Part shown: positions 25,553 to 33,630 of the stretch, one piece after another
Layout: the number at the start of each line of letters is the position of its first letter
Numbering within the stretch: the first letter of the stretch is position 1
Source of the DNA: Oscillospiraceae bacterium
GTDB taxonomy: Bacteria; Bacillota; Clostridia; Oscillospirales; Ruminococcaceae
DNA: 35,526 bases
Reading direction: 5' to 3'
Assembly: GCA_009783205.1 (NCBI GenBank)
Contig: WRHO01000021.1
Span: forward strand, 1 to 35,526
Program-made: the position numbers and the translations under genes
Notes under the pieces: model-generated
Told to the model about the DNA's origin: nothing
Databases searched by the model: none
What the model saw: only the letters and a program-made list of their open reading frames with translations

Positions 25553-25636
25553 AAATTTCATGAATTTTGTGACATTTTTAAAACTTAGAAAGTTTTTATT
25601 GTATATTATTGTATATATATAAGGGAGGAAGTCTAT

Positions 25637-27331
25637 ATGAATTTTTTCAAACGCGCAACCACAAGCATTACACGAAAGCTCGGTAAAACGGCAATATTGT
25701 TGGCTTTGGTATTTATACTGGGCAATATTATCGCCGGCTCGTTCTCTATTGAACAATCAGTAAAAAATACCGAAGCGGCGGTTCTGAAGGGAATTGTCCC
25801 GATAGCTACGCTACAGGAAAATTGGGAAAAGACCAACAAGGAGGTTGAAGATAAAATGTTGGAGATGGGCTTAGAAGAGCCTAACTACAACGACCCCGAC
25901 TTCGATTACGACTCGTTTGATTGGGAAGCGCATTGGAGAAAACGCGAGGAAATCAGACAGGATATTATGAAGGACATAGCTATGACCGCCGAAAGGATTG
26001 AGGAATTAGGCGAGCTACCCTCTGTAGATTTTTACGACTACTCAAATACCGCGGGGCTTAACAGTAAAGAAATCCGTAAATACCACACCCCCGAATCTGA
26101 AAATTCCAACACTTATTATATACCGGCTGAGGACGAGGATGAATGGTTTTCTATTCGCGGCGGTATGGACGGAGAGATTCTCGATATAAAAATGGGCATT
26201 ATTGAGATTGTCGACGGCAGAACGCTCGACGACAATGCCACCGATAACAGTAACGAGGTGCTTATTTCAAAAGATTTTGCCGATAAAAATAATCTACAGG
26301 TCGGCTCAACCTTTATTTTGAAACAAGACATTTATATTTACCCAACCGATGGCAATGGTAAAGGCATCATAGCGCGCGGAGGCGTTGTAGAAGTAGACAG
26401 AGTGGTGTCTTCATCTATGGAAATTGAAGAAGAGTATCAAGAACCCGAAATCGGAAACACTCTCGAATTTGAATTTTCGGTTGTGGGTTTATACGAGCCG
26501 AATATTCAACCGGCTTCCCCCGACGCCGACGAATGGAACCGGGTTTATATGGAGGTCGAACGTCGCAACATGATTTACGCGACAAACGACACCGTAAAAA
26601 CAATAAACGATTATGTATTCTCCGAACAAAAGCATTATAACCCCGAACAGTTTAAAGACCAGGATAAGCCATACGAATACCTTACCCCGATATTCGGTTT
26701 CCGCGATAATAATGATTTAGAAGAGTTTATCGTCGCCGTTGAAGGTATGTTTGGTGAATATTACTGGGTAATTGATAACGACTTAGACTTTGATAACATA
26801 GTCGCCCCCCTTCGAAATATGTCGACATTAGCGAATATAATACTCTACGTGGGAATAGGCGCGTCGTTGATTATATTGAGCCTTCTCATCACGCTTTTCC
26901 TTCGTGACCGCCGTAATGAGATAGGAATATATCTTGCGTTGGGCGAACGCAAAGGGCGGGTAATTGCACAGATTTTGGCAGAGGTTATGCTCGTTTCGAT
27001 ACTCGGAATAACAATTTCCTTGTTCTCCGGAAATTTCATTTCGGCTACGCTTACTAATTCAATGATTGATAATCAGGTTAAGGCACAGCAAACACAGGAA
27101 AACAGCAGGAGAAACGCACCGCCGAGCTACGGCTTTGAAAATAATCAGCTAAAACAAATGGGTTACGGCGCAGATGTCTCGCTCGAGGATATGGCAGAAA
27201 ACTATAAGGTAACGCTCGGTACAAATATTATTATCATTTTCTATGCCGGGGGAATAATCACGGTATTACTTTCAACATTAATTCCGATATTATATATCCT
27301 CAGATTAAATCCGCGAAAAATCTTGATGTAA
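25637..27331 (+). CDS. FtsX-type ABC transporter permease
   Basis: The 564-residue membrane protein has MacB/FtsX topology. There is an N-terminal helix (~18-38), a long acidic extracellular domain (~40-395, rich in Asp/Glu/Asn/Tyr) and three C-terminal helices (~398-422, ~443-468, ~530-556). Between the second and third helix is the signature RDRRNEIGIYLALGERKGRV, which contacts the ATPase. MacB-type systems act as mechanotransmitters and not as classical importers; the cargo or target here is unknown. GGGAGG lies 9 nt upstream of the ATG. The ATPase follows almost at once, with a PASTA protein after it. Confidence 0.88.
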   Translation: MNFFKRATTSITRKLGKTAILLALVFILGNIIAGSFSIEQSVKNTEAAVLKGIVPIATLQENWEKTNKEVEDKMLEMGLEEPNYNDPDFDYDSFDWEAHWRKREEIRQDIMKDIAMTAERIEELGELPSVDFYDYSNTAGLNSKEIRKYHTPESENSNTYYIPAEDEDEWFSIRGGMDGEILDIKMGIIEIVDGRTLDDNATDNSNEVLISKDFADKNNLQVGSTFILKQDIYIYPTDGNGKGIIARGGVVEVDRVVSSSMEIEEEYQEPEIGNTLEFEFSVVGLYEPNIQPASPDADEWNRVYMEVERRNMIYATNDTVKTINDYVFSEQKHYNPEQFKDQDKPYEYLTPIFGFRDNNDLEEFIVAVEGMFGEYYWVIDNDLDFDNIVAPLRNMSTLANIILYVGIGASLIILSLLITLFLRDRRNEIGIYLALGERKGRVIAQILAEVMLVSILGITISLFSGNFISATLTNSMIDNQVKAQQTQENSRRNAPPSYGFENNQLKQMGYGADVSLEDMAENYKVTLGTNIIIIFYAGGIITVLLSTLIPILYILRLNPRKILM

Positions 27332-27356
27332 GGAACGGTGAAAACCTATATTAACG

Positions 27357-27383
27357 GAGCTTTTTATGCTCGGAAAGGTATGG
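27357..27383 (+). promoter_or_regulatory. Hairpin-plus-GGAAAGGTATGG leader motif before the ATPase gene
   Basis: GAGC (27357-27360) pairs with GCTC (27368-27371) around a T-rich loop, followed by GGAAAGGTATGG (27372-27383). 16 nt of it (27368-27383) recur exactly in the pgk leader in the same position relative to the start codon. Confidence 0.45.
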
Positions 27384-27391
27384 TCATTAAC

Positions 27392-28087
27392 ATGGCTTTA
27401 ATTGATGTAAACAATATAAACTATTTTTATCAGGACGGCGATACAAAACGCTATATACTGAACAATATCTCCTATTCCTTTGAAAGAGGGCGGTTTTATA
27501 CAATTTTTGGCGAATCGGGTTCGGGTAAAACCACATTTTTAGCGTTGTTGAGCGCGCTCGACCAACCAAAATCGGGAAATATTTTTTATGAAAATACCGA
27601 TATAAACAAAATTGGCTTGGACAAATACCGCCGCAATAAAATAAGCATTATTTTTCAACAGTATAATCTCGTTCCGTATATGACGGCGGTTGAAAATATC
27701 CGCGTCGCAATGAGTATAACGGACAATAAGCTTCCCGATGATTTAAACGGGGTCGCATATAATCTGTTGGATTATATAGGCATTACCAAAGACCGCGCAG
27801 ACAGAACGGTTAATAAGCTTTCCGGCGGTGAGCAACAAAGGGTTGCGATTGCCCGTGCTTTAGCGACAAATGTCGACGTTATTTTAGCGGACGAGCCTAC
27901 GGGAAACCTTGACGACGAGATGGAAGGCGAAATTGTACAAATATTCCAGAAATTGGCTCACGACCACAATAAATGCGTTGTAGTCGTATCACACTCGAGC
28001 CAAATTGCCAACCGCGCAGATGAAGTAATTAAACTCCGTAAAGGAAATTTTGAATCGTACAGTAACACAGATAATATTAAGGAATAA
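27392..28087 (+). CDS. ABC transporter ATPase (MacB/LolD type)
   Basis: The 231-residue ATP-binding subunit has all motifs: Walker [10 protein letters not shown] (~43-51), Q-loop FQQYNL, signature [14 protein letters not shown], Walker [13 protein letters not shown] and H-loop VVVSHSS. EPTGNLD and overall length fit the MacB/LolD/FtsE branch that partners FtsX-type permeases such as the gene just upstream. The start is uncertain. An in-frame GTG at 27338 and ATG at 27380 exist, but the family N-terminus ([12 protein letters not shown]) supports 27392. Its stop codon begins a hairpin that covers the next gene's ribosome site. Confidence 0.93.
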   Translation: MALIDVNNINYFYQDGDTKRYILNNISYSFERGRFYTIFGESGSGKTTFLALLSALDQPKSGNIFYENTDINKIGLDKYRRNKISIIFQQYNLVPYMTAVENIRVAMSITDNKLPDDLNGVAYNLLDYIGITKDRADRTVNKLSGGEQQRVAIARALATNVDVILADEPTGNLDDEMEGEIVQIFQKLAHDHNKCVVVVSHSSQIANRADEVIKLRKGNFESYSNTDNIKE

Positions 28088-28131
28088 TATACTCCTTAAC
28101 CACTAAATATTATAGCAGTTAAGGAGTATAT
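28087..28131 (+). promoter_or_regulatory. Hairpin hiding the PASTA gene's ribosome site
   Basis: A perfect 14-bp stem (28087-28100 with 28118-28131) has a 17-nt loop. The 3' arm contains the AAGGAG Shine-Dalgarno (28121-28126) and ends at the base before the ATG. The 5' arm starts at the last base of the ATPase stop codon, so a terminating ribosome would open it. This predicts translational coupling. Confidence 0.7.
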
Positions 28132-29574
28132 ATGGACTTTTTGAGTCAGTTTGATAAAAGCAATTATAAAAGTGAACCCGATAAAACCGTTGTCACACCC
28201 CCGGCTCCGCCACAAATACGGTCGGAGCCGATTGTCGTGGTACAAAACACAGAGCGAGACGATATAGGAAGTATAAACGCGCCTCCGGTTGACATTCCCC
28301 GCGACGCATCAAATGCCGCTATTCAAGGGCCCGTCCACCAAATGGAGGTGGACAGGTCGTTTCAAATGAAAAAAATTATCAAATACGCAATTATTGCCGC
28401 CGCCGTCATTGCCCTCTGCGTTACCGGGATTATTATATTCCGCCTTTCAAATAGGGTTGAGGTAAAGCGGCTTATTGATGATAATATAGGCGACGCAAAT
28501 AATTGGGCAATAAGAAATCGTATAACGCTCGAAATATCAAACGAGTTTAACACGGATTACGAAAAGGATATTGTTTTTTTTCAATCGCCCGAAGCCGGTA
28601 AGGTACAACGCGGCTCAATAGTTGCCGTCGGCGTGAGTAAAGGCCCCGACCCCGACGAACCGATTACAATTCCCGATTTCAGCAATATAAAAAGTGCTTC
28701 CGAAGTACGCGTTTGGATAAACGAGTTTAAGGTTGCGAACGCTCGTGTAATACAAGAGTACAGCGATGACGTCGAAAACGGACATTTCCTTCGACTCGAA
28801 TTTCGTGACGACATGGTAAACGAGTCGACTTATACCCGAAAGGATACGCTTAATATTTATATTTCACGCGGAGTTGAGCCTATTTCCAAAAATATTACCG
28901 TTCCAAAATTTGTGGGTAAAACGAAGGAAGACGCCGAGACGTGGGCGGAAAACAATAAGGTTAAGCTTATTTTTGAAGAAGCCGATTCGGAAGATGTTGC
29001 GGTGAATAAAATTATCTCACAGGATATTCAAAGCGGGATAAAAATTGCACAGGAAGACGAAATAACATTAATTGTTTCTCTCGGAAAGGGAATCACTGTC
29101 CCCGATTTTAACACAATTTCCAAGAACGAAGCGGCTATGAATTCCGATTTAAACGTAGAGGTTATTTTGAAATACAGCGGGTCTGTTCCTTACGGTGATG
29201 TTATTTCACAATCTGTTCCCGCCGGGACAAAGCTTTTCGGCGAAGATAAAAAAGTCACCGTAACCTATTCTGAGGGAAGACCTTATATTGAGGATTTAGT
29301 AGGAAGAAGCGAAAATCTTCTCCCCGCATATTTTTACGAGTTGAAATTTAAAGGCTCGAATATCACATATACAACCGCGTATGTTGATTCGAGCCTCCCG
29401 AAAGGAACGGTAGTTTCCGCCTCACACAACAGCCAGTATGTAGACATGGATACTGTCGTTCATATTCAAATTAGTCTCGGGAATTTAAAGCCGGAGGAAC
29501 CGTCATTACCGGATTTGCCCAATTCACCCGATAATGTCGAACCGCCGACGGATGACGATAAATCAGCTCGATAA
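28132..29574 (+). CDS. Kinase-less PASTA-domain membrane protein
   Basis: The 480-residue protein has a cytoplasmic Pro-rich tail (~1-80), one membrane helix (~82-106) and about five PASTA-like modules outside (~110-174, 178-255, 262-328, 329-392, 393-463), each ending in a strand such as VGVSKG, IYISRG, LIVSLG or IQISLG. A short Pro/Asp tail follows. PASTA domains bind uncross-linked peptidoglycan or lipid II and usually sit on PrkC/Stk kinases or PBPs; here neither catalytic domain is present. The modules are divergent, and the count is by eye. It is the third gene of the FtsX-ATPase operon, which suggests a cell-wall role for that transporter. The ribosome site is in the hairpin just upstream. 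Confidence 0.85.
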   Translation: MDFLSQFDKSNYKSEPDKTVVTPPAPPQIRSEPIVVVQNTERDDIGSINAPPVDIPRDASNAAIQGPVHQMEVDRSFQMKKIIKYAIIAAAVIALCVTGIIIFRLSNRVEVKRLIDDNIGDANNWAIRNRITLEISNEFNTDYEKDIVFFQSPEAGKVQRGSIVAVGVSKGPDPDEPITIPDFSNIKSASEVRVWINEFKVANARVIQEYSDDVENGHFLRLEFRDDMVNESTYTRKDTLNIYISRGVEPISKNITVPKFVGKTKEDAETWAENNKVKLIFEEADSEDVAVNKIISQDIQSGIKIAQEDEITLIVSLGKGITVPDFNTISKNEAAMNSDLNVEVILKYSGSVPYGDVISQSVPAGTKLFGEDKKVTVTYSEGRPYIEDLVGRSENLLPAYFYELKFKGSNITYTTAYVDSSLPKGTVVSASHNSQYVDMDTVVHIQISLGNLKPEEPSLPDLPNSPDNVEPPTDDDKSAR

Positions 29575-29688
29575 CAATTATTTGACAATTATTAATAGTG
29601 CAAAATAAACAAAAAACGCGATTAAAAGACATTGATAATATACATTTATAATGAATTTTTATTTTTATGTAAATTATTGTAAAAAAAC

Positions 29689-29720
29689 TTGCAAAAAATT
29701 TAAATATATGTTATTATAAT
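29689..29720 (+). promoter_or_regulatory. Weak promoter candidate for the H1-tail/SCP2 gene
   Basis: A perfect TATAAT (29715-29720) is preceded by TTGCAA (29689-29694), but the spacing is 20 bp, which is long. The 200-bp gap after the PASTA gene is very AT-rich, with no hairpin or gene seen. Confidence 0.3.
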
Positions 29721-29774
29721 GCAAATACTTTATTAAATATTAATTTTTAACGAGGATGAAAGGATTTTTTAAAA

Positions 29775-30443
29775 ATGGCTGATATTAAGAACTTAAAAAA
29801 TACCCCCGCAACCGATTCAACGAAGGTTGATAACAAACCCGCAACGGTAACAAAAGCCGTCGCACCCGCACCCGCTCCTGTTGCGGCGAAAAAAGAGACC
29901 GCCGAAGTAAAAGCACCCGCTGTAAAATCGACAAAACCGGCTCGTAAGCCCGCAGCAAAGAAGCCTGCCGCTAAAAAGACAACTGCCGCTACTGCAAAGA
30001 AGCCTGCAGCGGCTACAAAGAAGCCTGCCGCTGCTACAAAGAAACCCGCCGCTAAAAAGGCAGCTTCTGCCGCAAAAAAAGCACCCGTTGCCGTTAAAGC
30101 CGCACCTAAAAAGAAAAAGGCAGAGGTCGTTGATAAAACGGACGTTGTAAAAACCGTTTTATGGAAGTCGATTAATAAAGCAAAGGTAAAGAAAATTAAG
30201 GGCGAAATTGCTATACAAGTATTTGCGGACGGTCTTGATTCTTTTTACATCGCTGTGAAAAACGGGCAACCGGAAATTGAACGCTATTATTACAATAACA
30301 ACAACGGACAGTTGGTTACTACCGAGTCCGAACTCTTAAAAATCGCTAAAGGCAAATATGATGTTATTTCCTCGATAAAATCCGAAAAAGCTAATTTTGA
30401 CGGAAATCTTTCATCATTGTTAAAGATTTTAGAAATGTTTTAG
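29775..30443 (+). CDS. Histone-H1-like basic tail fused to an SCP2-like domain
   Basis: Residues ~1-117 are low-complexity Lys/Ala/Pro, with several KKPAA/TKKPAA repeats like bacterial AlgP or histone-H1-like tails that bind DNA or other polyanions. Residues ~118-222 form a compact domain. AIQVFADGLDSFYIAVKNG, then TESELLKIAKGKYDVISSI and KANFDGNLSSLLKILEMF follow the strand/helix pattern of SCP2-type lipid-binding domains. That match is by pattern only. There is no signal peptide or membrane helix, so it is cytoplasmic or nucleoid-bound. The ribosome site is AAAGGA. It stands alone, with a strong terminator after it. Confidence 0.75.
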   Translation: MADIKNLKNTPATDSTKVDNKPATVTKAVAPAPAPVAAKKETAEVKAPAVKSTKPARKPAAKKPAAKKTTAATAKKPAAATKKPAAATKKPAAKKAASAAKKAPVAVKAAPKKKKAEVVDKTDVVKTVLWKSINKAKVKKIKGEIAIQVFADGLDSFYIAVKNGQPEIERYYYNNNNGQLVTTESELLKIAKGKYDVISSIKSEKANFDGNLSSLLKILEMF

Positions 30444-30460
30444 AAGATGATTCAAGGCTA

Positions 30461-30490
30461 TTCCCCGCGAACAATTTTGTTCGCGGGGAA
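30461..30490 (+). terminator. Terminator after the H1-tail/SCP2 gene
   Basis: A perfect 13-bp GC-rich stem (30461-30473 with 30478-30490) has a 4-nt loop, followed by CTTTATTTATTTTT. Confidence 0.9.
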
Positions 30491-30508
30491 CTTTATTTAT
30501 TTTTACTA

Positions 30509-30537
30509 TTGCTTTTTTATTATTAATGATATATAAT
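30509..30537 (+). promoter_or_regulatory. Promoter for the secreted metzincin gene
   Basis: TTGCTT (30509-30514) and perfect TATAAT (30532-30537) are 17 bp apart. The leader is ~38 nt and includes GAGGGGAG. Confidence 0.65.
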
Positions 30538-30581
30538 TACATACAGTAGTACCTACCGTATGAGAGGGGAGCAAAACTGTC

Positions 30582-32483
30582 ATGAAAAGAGCTGTATCAA
30601 TAATAACGGTATTAGTATTTTCTTTATGTATTACATTGACCGATATAGGCAACATTGTTAAAACGAATACCGTCGCCGGTGCTTTAGAGACGTATGAATT
30701 TACCACAGAGGTCATAAAACTCGTTAATGAAATAAGAGCGGAAGAGGAATTAGAGCGTCTTTCGGGGAACCACTTTCTTCTCAACGCCGCCGCTACGCTC
30801 AGGGCATACGAGCTTACGGAGTTTTGGAGCGGAACCCGCCCTGACGGTAGTAATTTTTGGACAATACTCGATGAATACGAAATCGAAAGAATTGATTCCA
30901 CGCAGTTAATAGGGCGCGGGTATGATTCACCGAGCGAGCTTGTTCAAGCGTTTGCAGACAGTCCCGATTTGTTGAAAAACTTACTTTCAGACCGCACTCA
31001 TATAGGGGTTGGGTTTTTGCATAATTCGAACAATCAGATGTGCTGGGTATTGTTGCTTTTAAAAATAGCCTGTACAGAATGTAAGCTGCCGAAAAACTCA
31101 ATTTGCTATTTTTGCGGAGTTTGCGCCGATTGTGACGAAGGGACGTTCTTACACTGTGCAACCTGTGACATCTGTGAAGAATGTTACGAGTGCGATATGT
31201 GCGAAGCTTGTTACAATTGCTTTCTTCATTGTACGTGCGAGGAACCGCCCGCTTGTGAAAATGGTCACGATTTATGGTCGAGCAATTGTACGAGATGTTT
31301 TAGGTGCTTTGCATATGATTTACCGCGAAGCTGTTCAAACAGTTCCCCGTGTTCACAGCACAGATGTGAAAGTAAAGGGCATAGCTGGTCTTCATGGTCG
31401 CCCAACGATTCCGGCTTTTGTACAAAGGGCGGTATTCAAACGAGAGCTTGTTTTTGGGATTGGGCTTGTGGCGTTGCCCCCGAATCAAAATGGGTCAGCG
31501 CGCTCGGACACAACCTTTGGCTCTCAAATTGTTCAAGGTGCTTTAGGTGCGGCTTGACTAATATAAAACGAACCTGTACAACCGAAAAACCGTGTTCTAC
31601 GCATAAACCGACAATAATACCGGTTACATTTCATAAGGGCAGAATCCTCGATAATAACGCCAAACCGACAATTTTTGACTTTATAGAAATACTTAAATAT
31701 CTTGTAAATATCGAAAATGAGATTTCAATAGGCGGAGTAGGCTCGCGTGCATGGAACGCCGCGTTAATAACCCCCGAGTCGACCTCACCGACAATTTTTG
31801 ACGGAATCGAGATTTTAAAATATTTGGTGGGGATTGAGAATTATATAGGTGAAAATACCGATGTTGTAGTTAATCCGCATCCTATCCCCGGTGTAAAGCC
31901 TACTTTTTGGCATGATGACAGCAATAAGGTCGGCTTTTGGAACAAAAGCTCGATTACCGTTCACAGTCAAACCGTCGGAACGGTATCGTCGGGATTTAAT
32001 TTCAGTTCTTGGACGTCGGAGGCATTAGGAAAATGGACTTCGGCATTAGGCGTAAATATAAGCTCCACTTCATCACAAGCCTCATCGGATATTCAGGCGT
32101 ATGGCGGTCGTAAATCGGTTATCTGTGAAATTAGCGGCGAATCATATTGGCCCGATTCGCGGGTAGGTATGTGCAAATGGGTATACTCAACCCCCGAAGC
32201 CGGTACATTCAGCGCGAACGGCGCGACAAGGTGGGTATACAGATATAATGCCGCTAAGGTATATGTTTTGGAGTTGTATTCGGATTGGTCACAGAACAAT
32301 GTCAATCTTACAAAACACACCACAATACACGAATTTGGTCATGCGTTGGGATATATGAGTCACCCTTTTGATATCGAAGCCAATAAAAGCGATATAATGT
32401 ACCCGTACACCTCTCCGTCACTGACATTAAGTGCGAACGAAAGAAAGCATTTAAGACAAATATATGATTATTACAGAAATTAG
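30582..32483 (+). CDS. Secreted CAP / Cys-rich / dockerin-like / metzincin protein
   Basis: The 633-residue exported protein has four parts. A signal peptide (~1-34) precedes a CAP/SCP-like domain (~38-165; VIKLVNEIRAEEEL, TRPDGSNFWTIL). A Cys-rich region (~166-345) carries many CxxC pairs and a duplicated GHxLWxSNCxRCFRC module. A dockerin-like doublet (~350-425) repeats PTIFDxIEILKYLV with degenerate calcium loops. A C-terminal zinc protease domain (~435-633) has HEFGHALGYMSH (His583, Glu584, His587, His594), the metzincin HExxHxxGxxH signature, and a DIMYPY Met-turn. It is probably a matrixin-like endopeptidase acting outside the cell. The CAP GENIA-type motif is not kept. The ribosome site GAGGGGAG is upstream. 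The lipoprotein gene follows after 47 bp. Confidence 0.85.
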   Translation: MKRAVSIITVLVFSLCITLTDIGNIVKTNTVAGALETYEFTTEVIKLVNEIRAEEELERLSGNHFLLNAAATLRAYELTEFWSGTRPDGSNFWTILDEYEIERIDSTQLIGRGYDSPSELVQAFADSPDLLKNLLSDRTHIGVGFLHNSNNQMCWVLLLLKIACTECKLPKNSICYFCGVCADCDEGTFLHCATCDICEECYECDMCEACYNCFLHCTCEEPPACENGHDLWSSNCTRCFRCFAYDLPRSCSNSSPCSQHRCESKGHSWSSWSPNDSGFCTKGGIQTRACFWDWACGVAPESKWVSALGHNLWLSNCSRCFRCGLTNIKRTCTTEKPCSTHKPTIIPVTFHKGRILDNNAKPTIFDFIEILKYLVNIENEISIGGVGSRAWNAALITPESTSPTIFDGIEILKYLVGIENYIGENTDVVVNPHPIPGVKPTFWHDDSNKVGFWNKSSITVHSQTVGTVSSGFNFSSWTSEALGKWTSALGVNISSTSSQASSDIQAYGGRKSVICEISGESYWPDSRVGMCKWVYSTPEAGTFSANGATRWVYRYNAAKVYVLELYSDWSQNNVNLTKHTTIHEFGHALGYMSHPFDIEANKSDIMYPYTSPSLTLSANERKHLRQIYDYYRN

Positions 32484-32530
32484 AAATTATTTTGCAACCT
32501 TCGAAAATAACTTGACTGAAGGAGTCTTCT

Positions 32531-33493
32531 ATGAAAAAAGTATTTATATCATTATTTCTCGTCGCGACGTTATCGCTGAGCGTTACCTCCTGTAAAAAAG
32601 CCGATTCCCCCGACCTCACCGCGAATGAGATTCAAGCCGAAACCTTCGCAATGAAAAGCGCGACCTATGAATATCACACATTTGAGGAGGCTTTATCGGA
32701 ATTTGCAACCGACGCGGTAATCGCACAATATGTAACACATAATCCGTTCGGCGAGAATCAAACCTTGGTCGAATATGAATTTATCGTACTCGAAAGAGTT
32801 TTGGGAAATGCCGCCGAAAGAATTTTTGTTTATACAGAAAGCGCGGAGGAGCGCGATAAAACAGATGTTTCATTTGTGGGGACGGAAAGACATATTCCTT
32901 ATAAGCCGGGCGATTTGGAATTTAATACGGAATCGACATATTTGCTTATACTCCACAAAATAGAAAGCGCGCTTTCCTCAACGCATAAAGACGGGTTTAC
33001 CTTTATCGACGACATTGTTATCGACTTAAACGAACCCTCAAAAAGCTTGATGTACAGTGAGGAATTAGCGTTTCATTCCGACGAACTCGACTTCACCGAT
33101 GATAACCTTTCGGAAAAAGAAATAATCGAATTTGTTGAAGAATTAACGGCGGATAATACTCAAGGTAAGGATTTTATTGAGGTTGATTCAATTGAAGGTA
33201 TAATCGACGGGTCGCCTTATGTATTGATTGCGGAGGTTGGCGATTTATATGCGTCTCCGCGCACCGATTGGATGTCTACCGATATTTATAATGTAACCGC
33301 TGTTCAGCTTATTAAGGGAGAGCTTCCCGAAAATCACGAGTTTATGTTAGTTTTTCCCGCAAATACGGCGCAACCGGGCGAGCGTTATATTGTAGCGATT
33401 GAACCGATTGAAGAGGGTTATGACGATTGGTTCAGATTGACCTCGCCCGAAAGCTTGTTTGATATTGAATCGTTAGATGAGGTAATTGGATAG
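32531..33493 (+). CDS. Lipoprotein with two related domains
   Basis: The 320-residue lipoprotein has a type II signal peptide with lipobox SVTSC (Cys21). After that, two segments look alike. Residues ~55-130 (DAVIAQYV, then [19 protein letters not shown]) and ~225-300 ([12 protein letters not shown], then [20 protein letters not shown] and [12 protein letters not shown]) share the pattern of a beta strand, V-x-x-x-KG-like turn and a G-x-x-Y-strand. I infer an internal duplication. It is acidic (many Glu/Asp) and has no catalytic motif I recognise. GAAGGAG lies 7 nt before the ATG. It is likely co-transcribed with the secreted metzincin. Confidence 0.78.
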   Translation: MKKVFISLFLVATLSLSVTSCKKADSPDLTANEIQAETFAMKSATYEYHTFEEALSEFATDAVIAQYVTHNPFGENQTLVEYEFIVLERVLGNAAERIFVYTESAEERDKTDVSFVGTERHIPYKPGDLEFNTESTYLLILHKIESALSSTHKDGFTFIDDIVIDLNEPSKSLMYSEELAFHSDELDFTDDNLSEKEIIEFVEELTADNTQGKDFIEVDSIEGIIDGSPYVLIAEVGDLYASPRTDWMSTDIYNVTAVQLIKGELPENHEFMLVFPANTAQPGERYIVAIEPIEEGYDDWFRLTSPESLFDIESLDEVIG

Positions 33494-33528
33494 CACAGAC
33501 TCGCACCCATTTTTATTTTTGGAAAACC

Positions 33529-33557
33529 TTGACAAAAAGTTTATATTACTATATAAT
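33529..33557 (+). promoter_or_regulatory. Consensus promoter for pgk
   Basis: TTGACA (33529-33534) and TATAAT (33552-33557) are both perfect, with ideal 17-bp spacing, giving a start near 33564. This excludes the in-frame TTG at 33529 as a start codon. Confidence 0.88.
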
Positions 33558-33595
33558 ATCTATGTATCGTAGTGATATACAATCCCTAAGCAGCA

Positions 33596-33623
33596 GAGCC
33601 TTTTGCGGCTCGGAAAGGTATGG
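33596..33623 (+). promoter_or_regulatory. Hairpin-plus-GGAAAGGTATGG leader motif before pgk
   Basis: GAGCC (33596-33600) pairs with GGCTC (33607-33611) around a 6-nt loop, followed by GGAAAGGTATGG (33612-33623). The start codon follows after 7 nt. The same 16-nt 3' part occurs before the ABC ATPase gene at 27368-27383. Confidence 0.5.
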
Positions 33624-33630
33624 AAAAACA

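Noticed and set aside
31132-31557. 141-codon plus-strand frame inside the secreted metzincin gene
   Set aside because: It lies in the Cys-rich region in another frame and has no start signal or recognisable domain.
33529-33630. Longer N-terminus for phosphoglycerate kinase
   Set aside because: These codons overlap a consensus promoter and untranslated leader; the family N-terminus begins at 33631.
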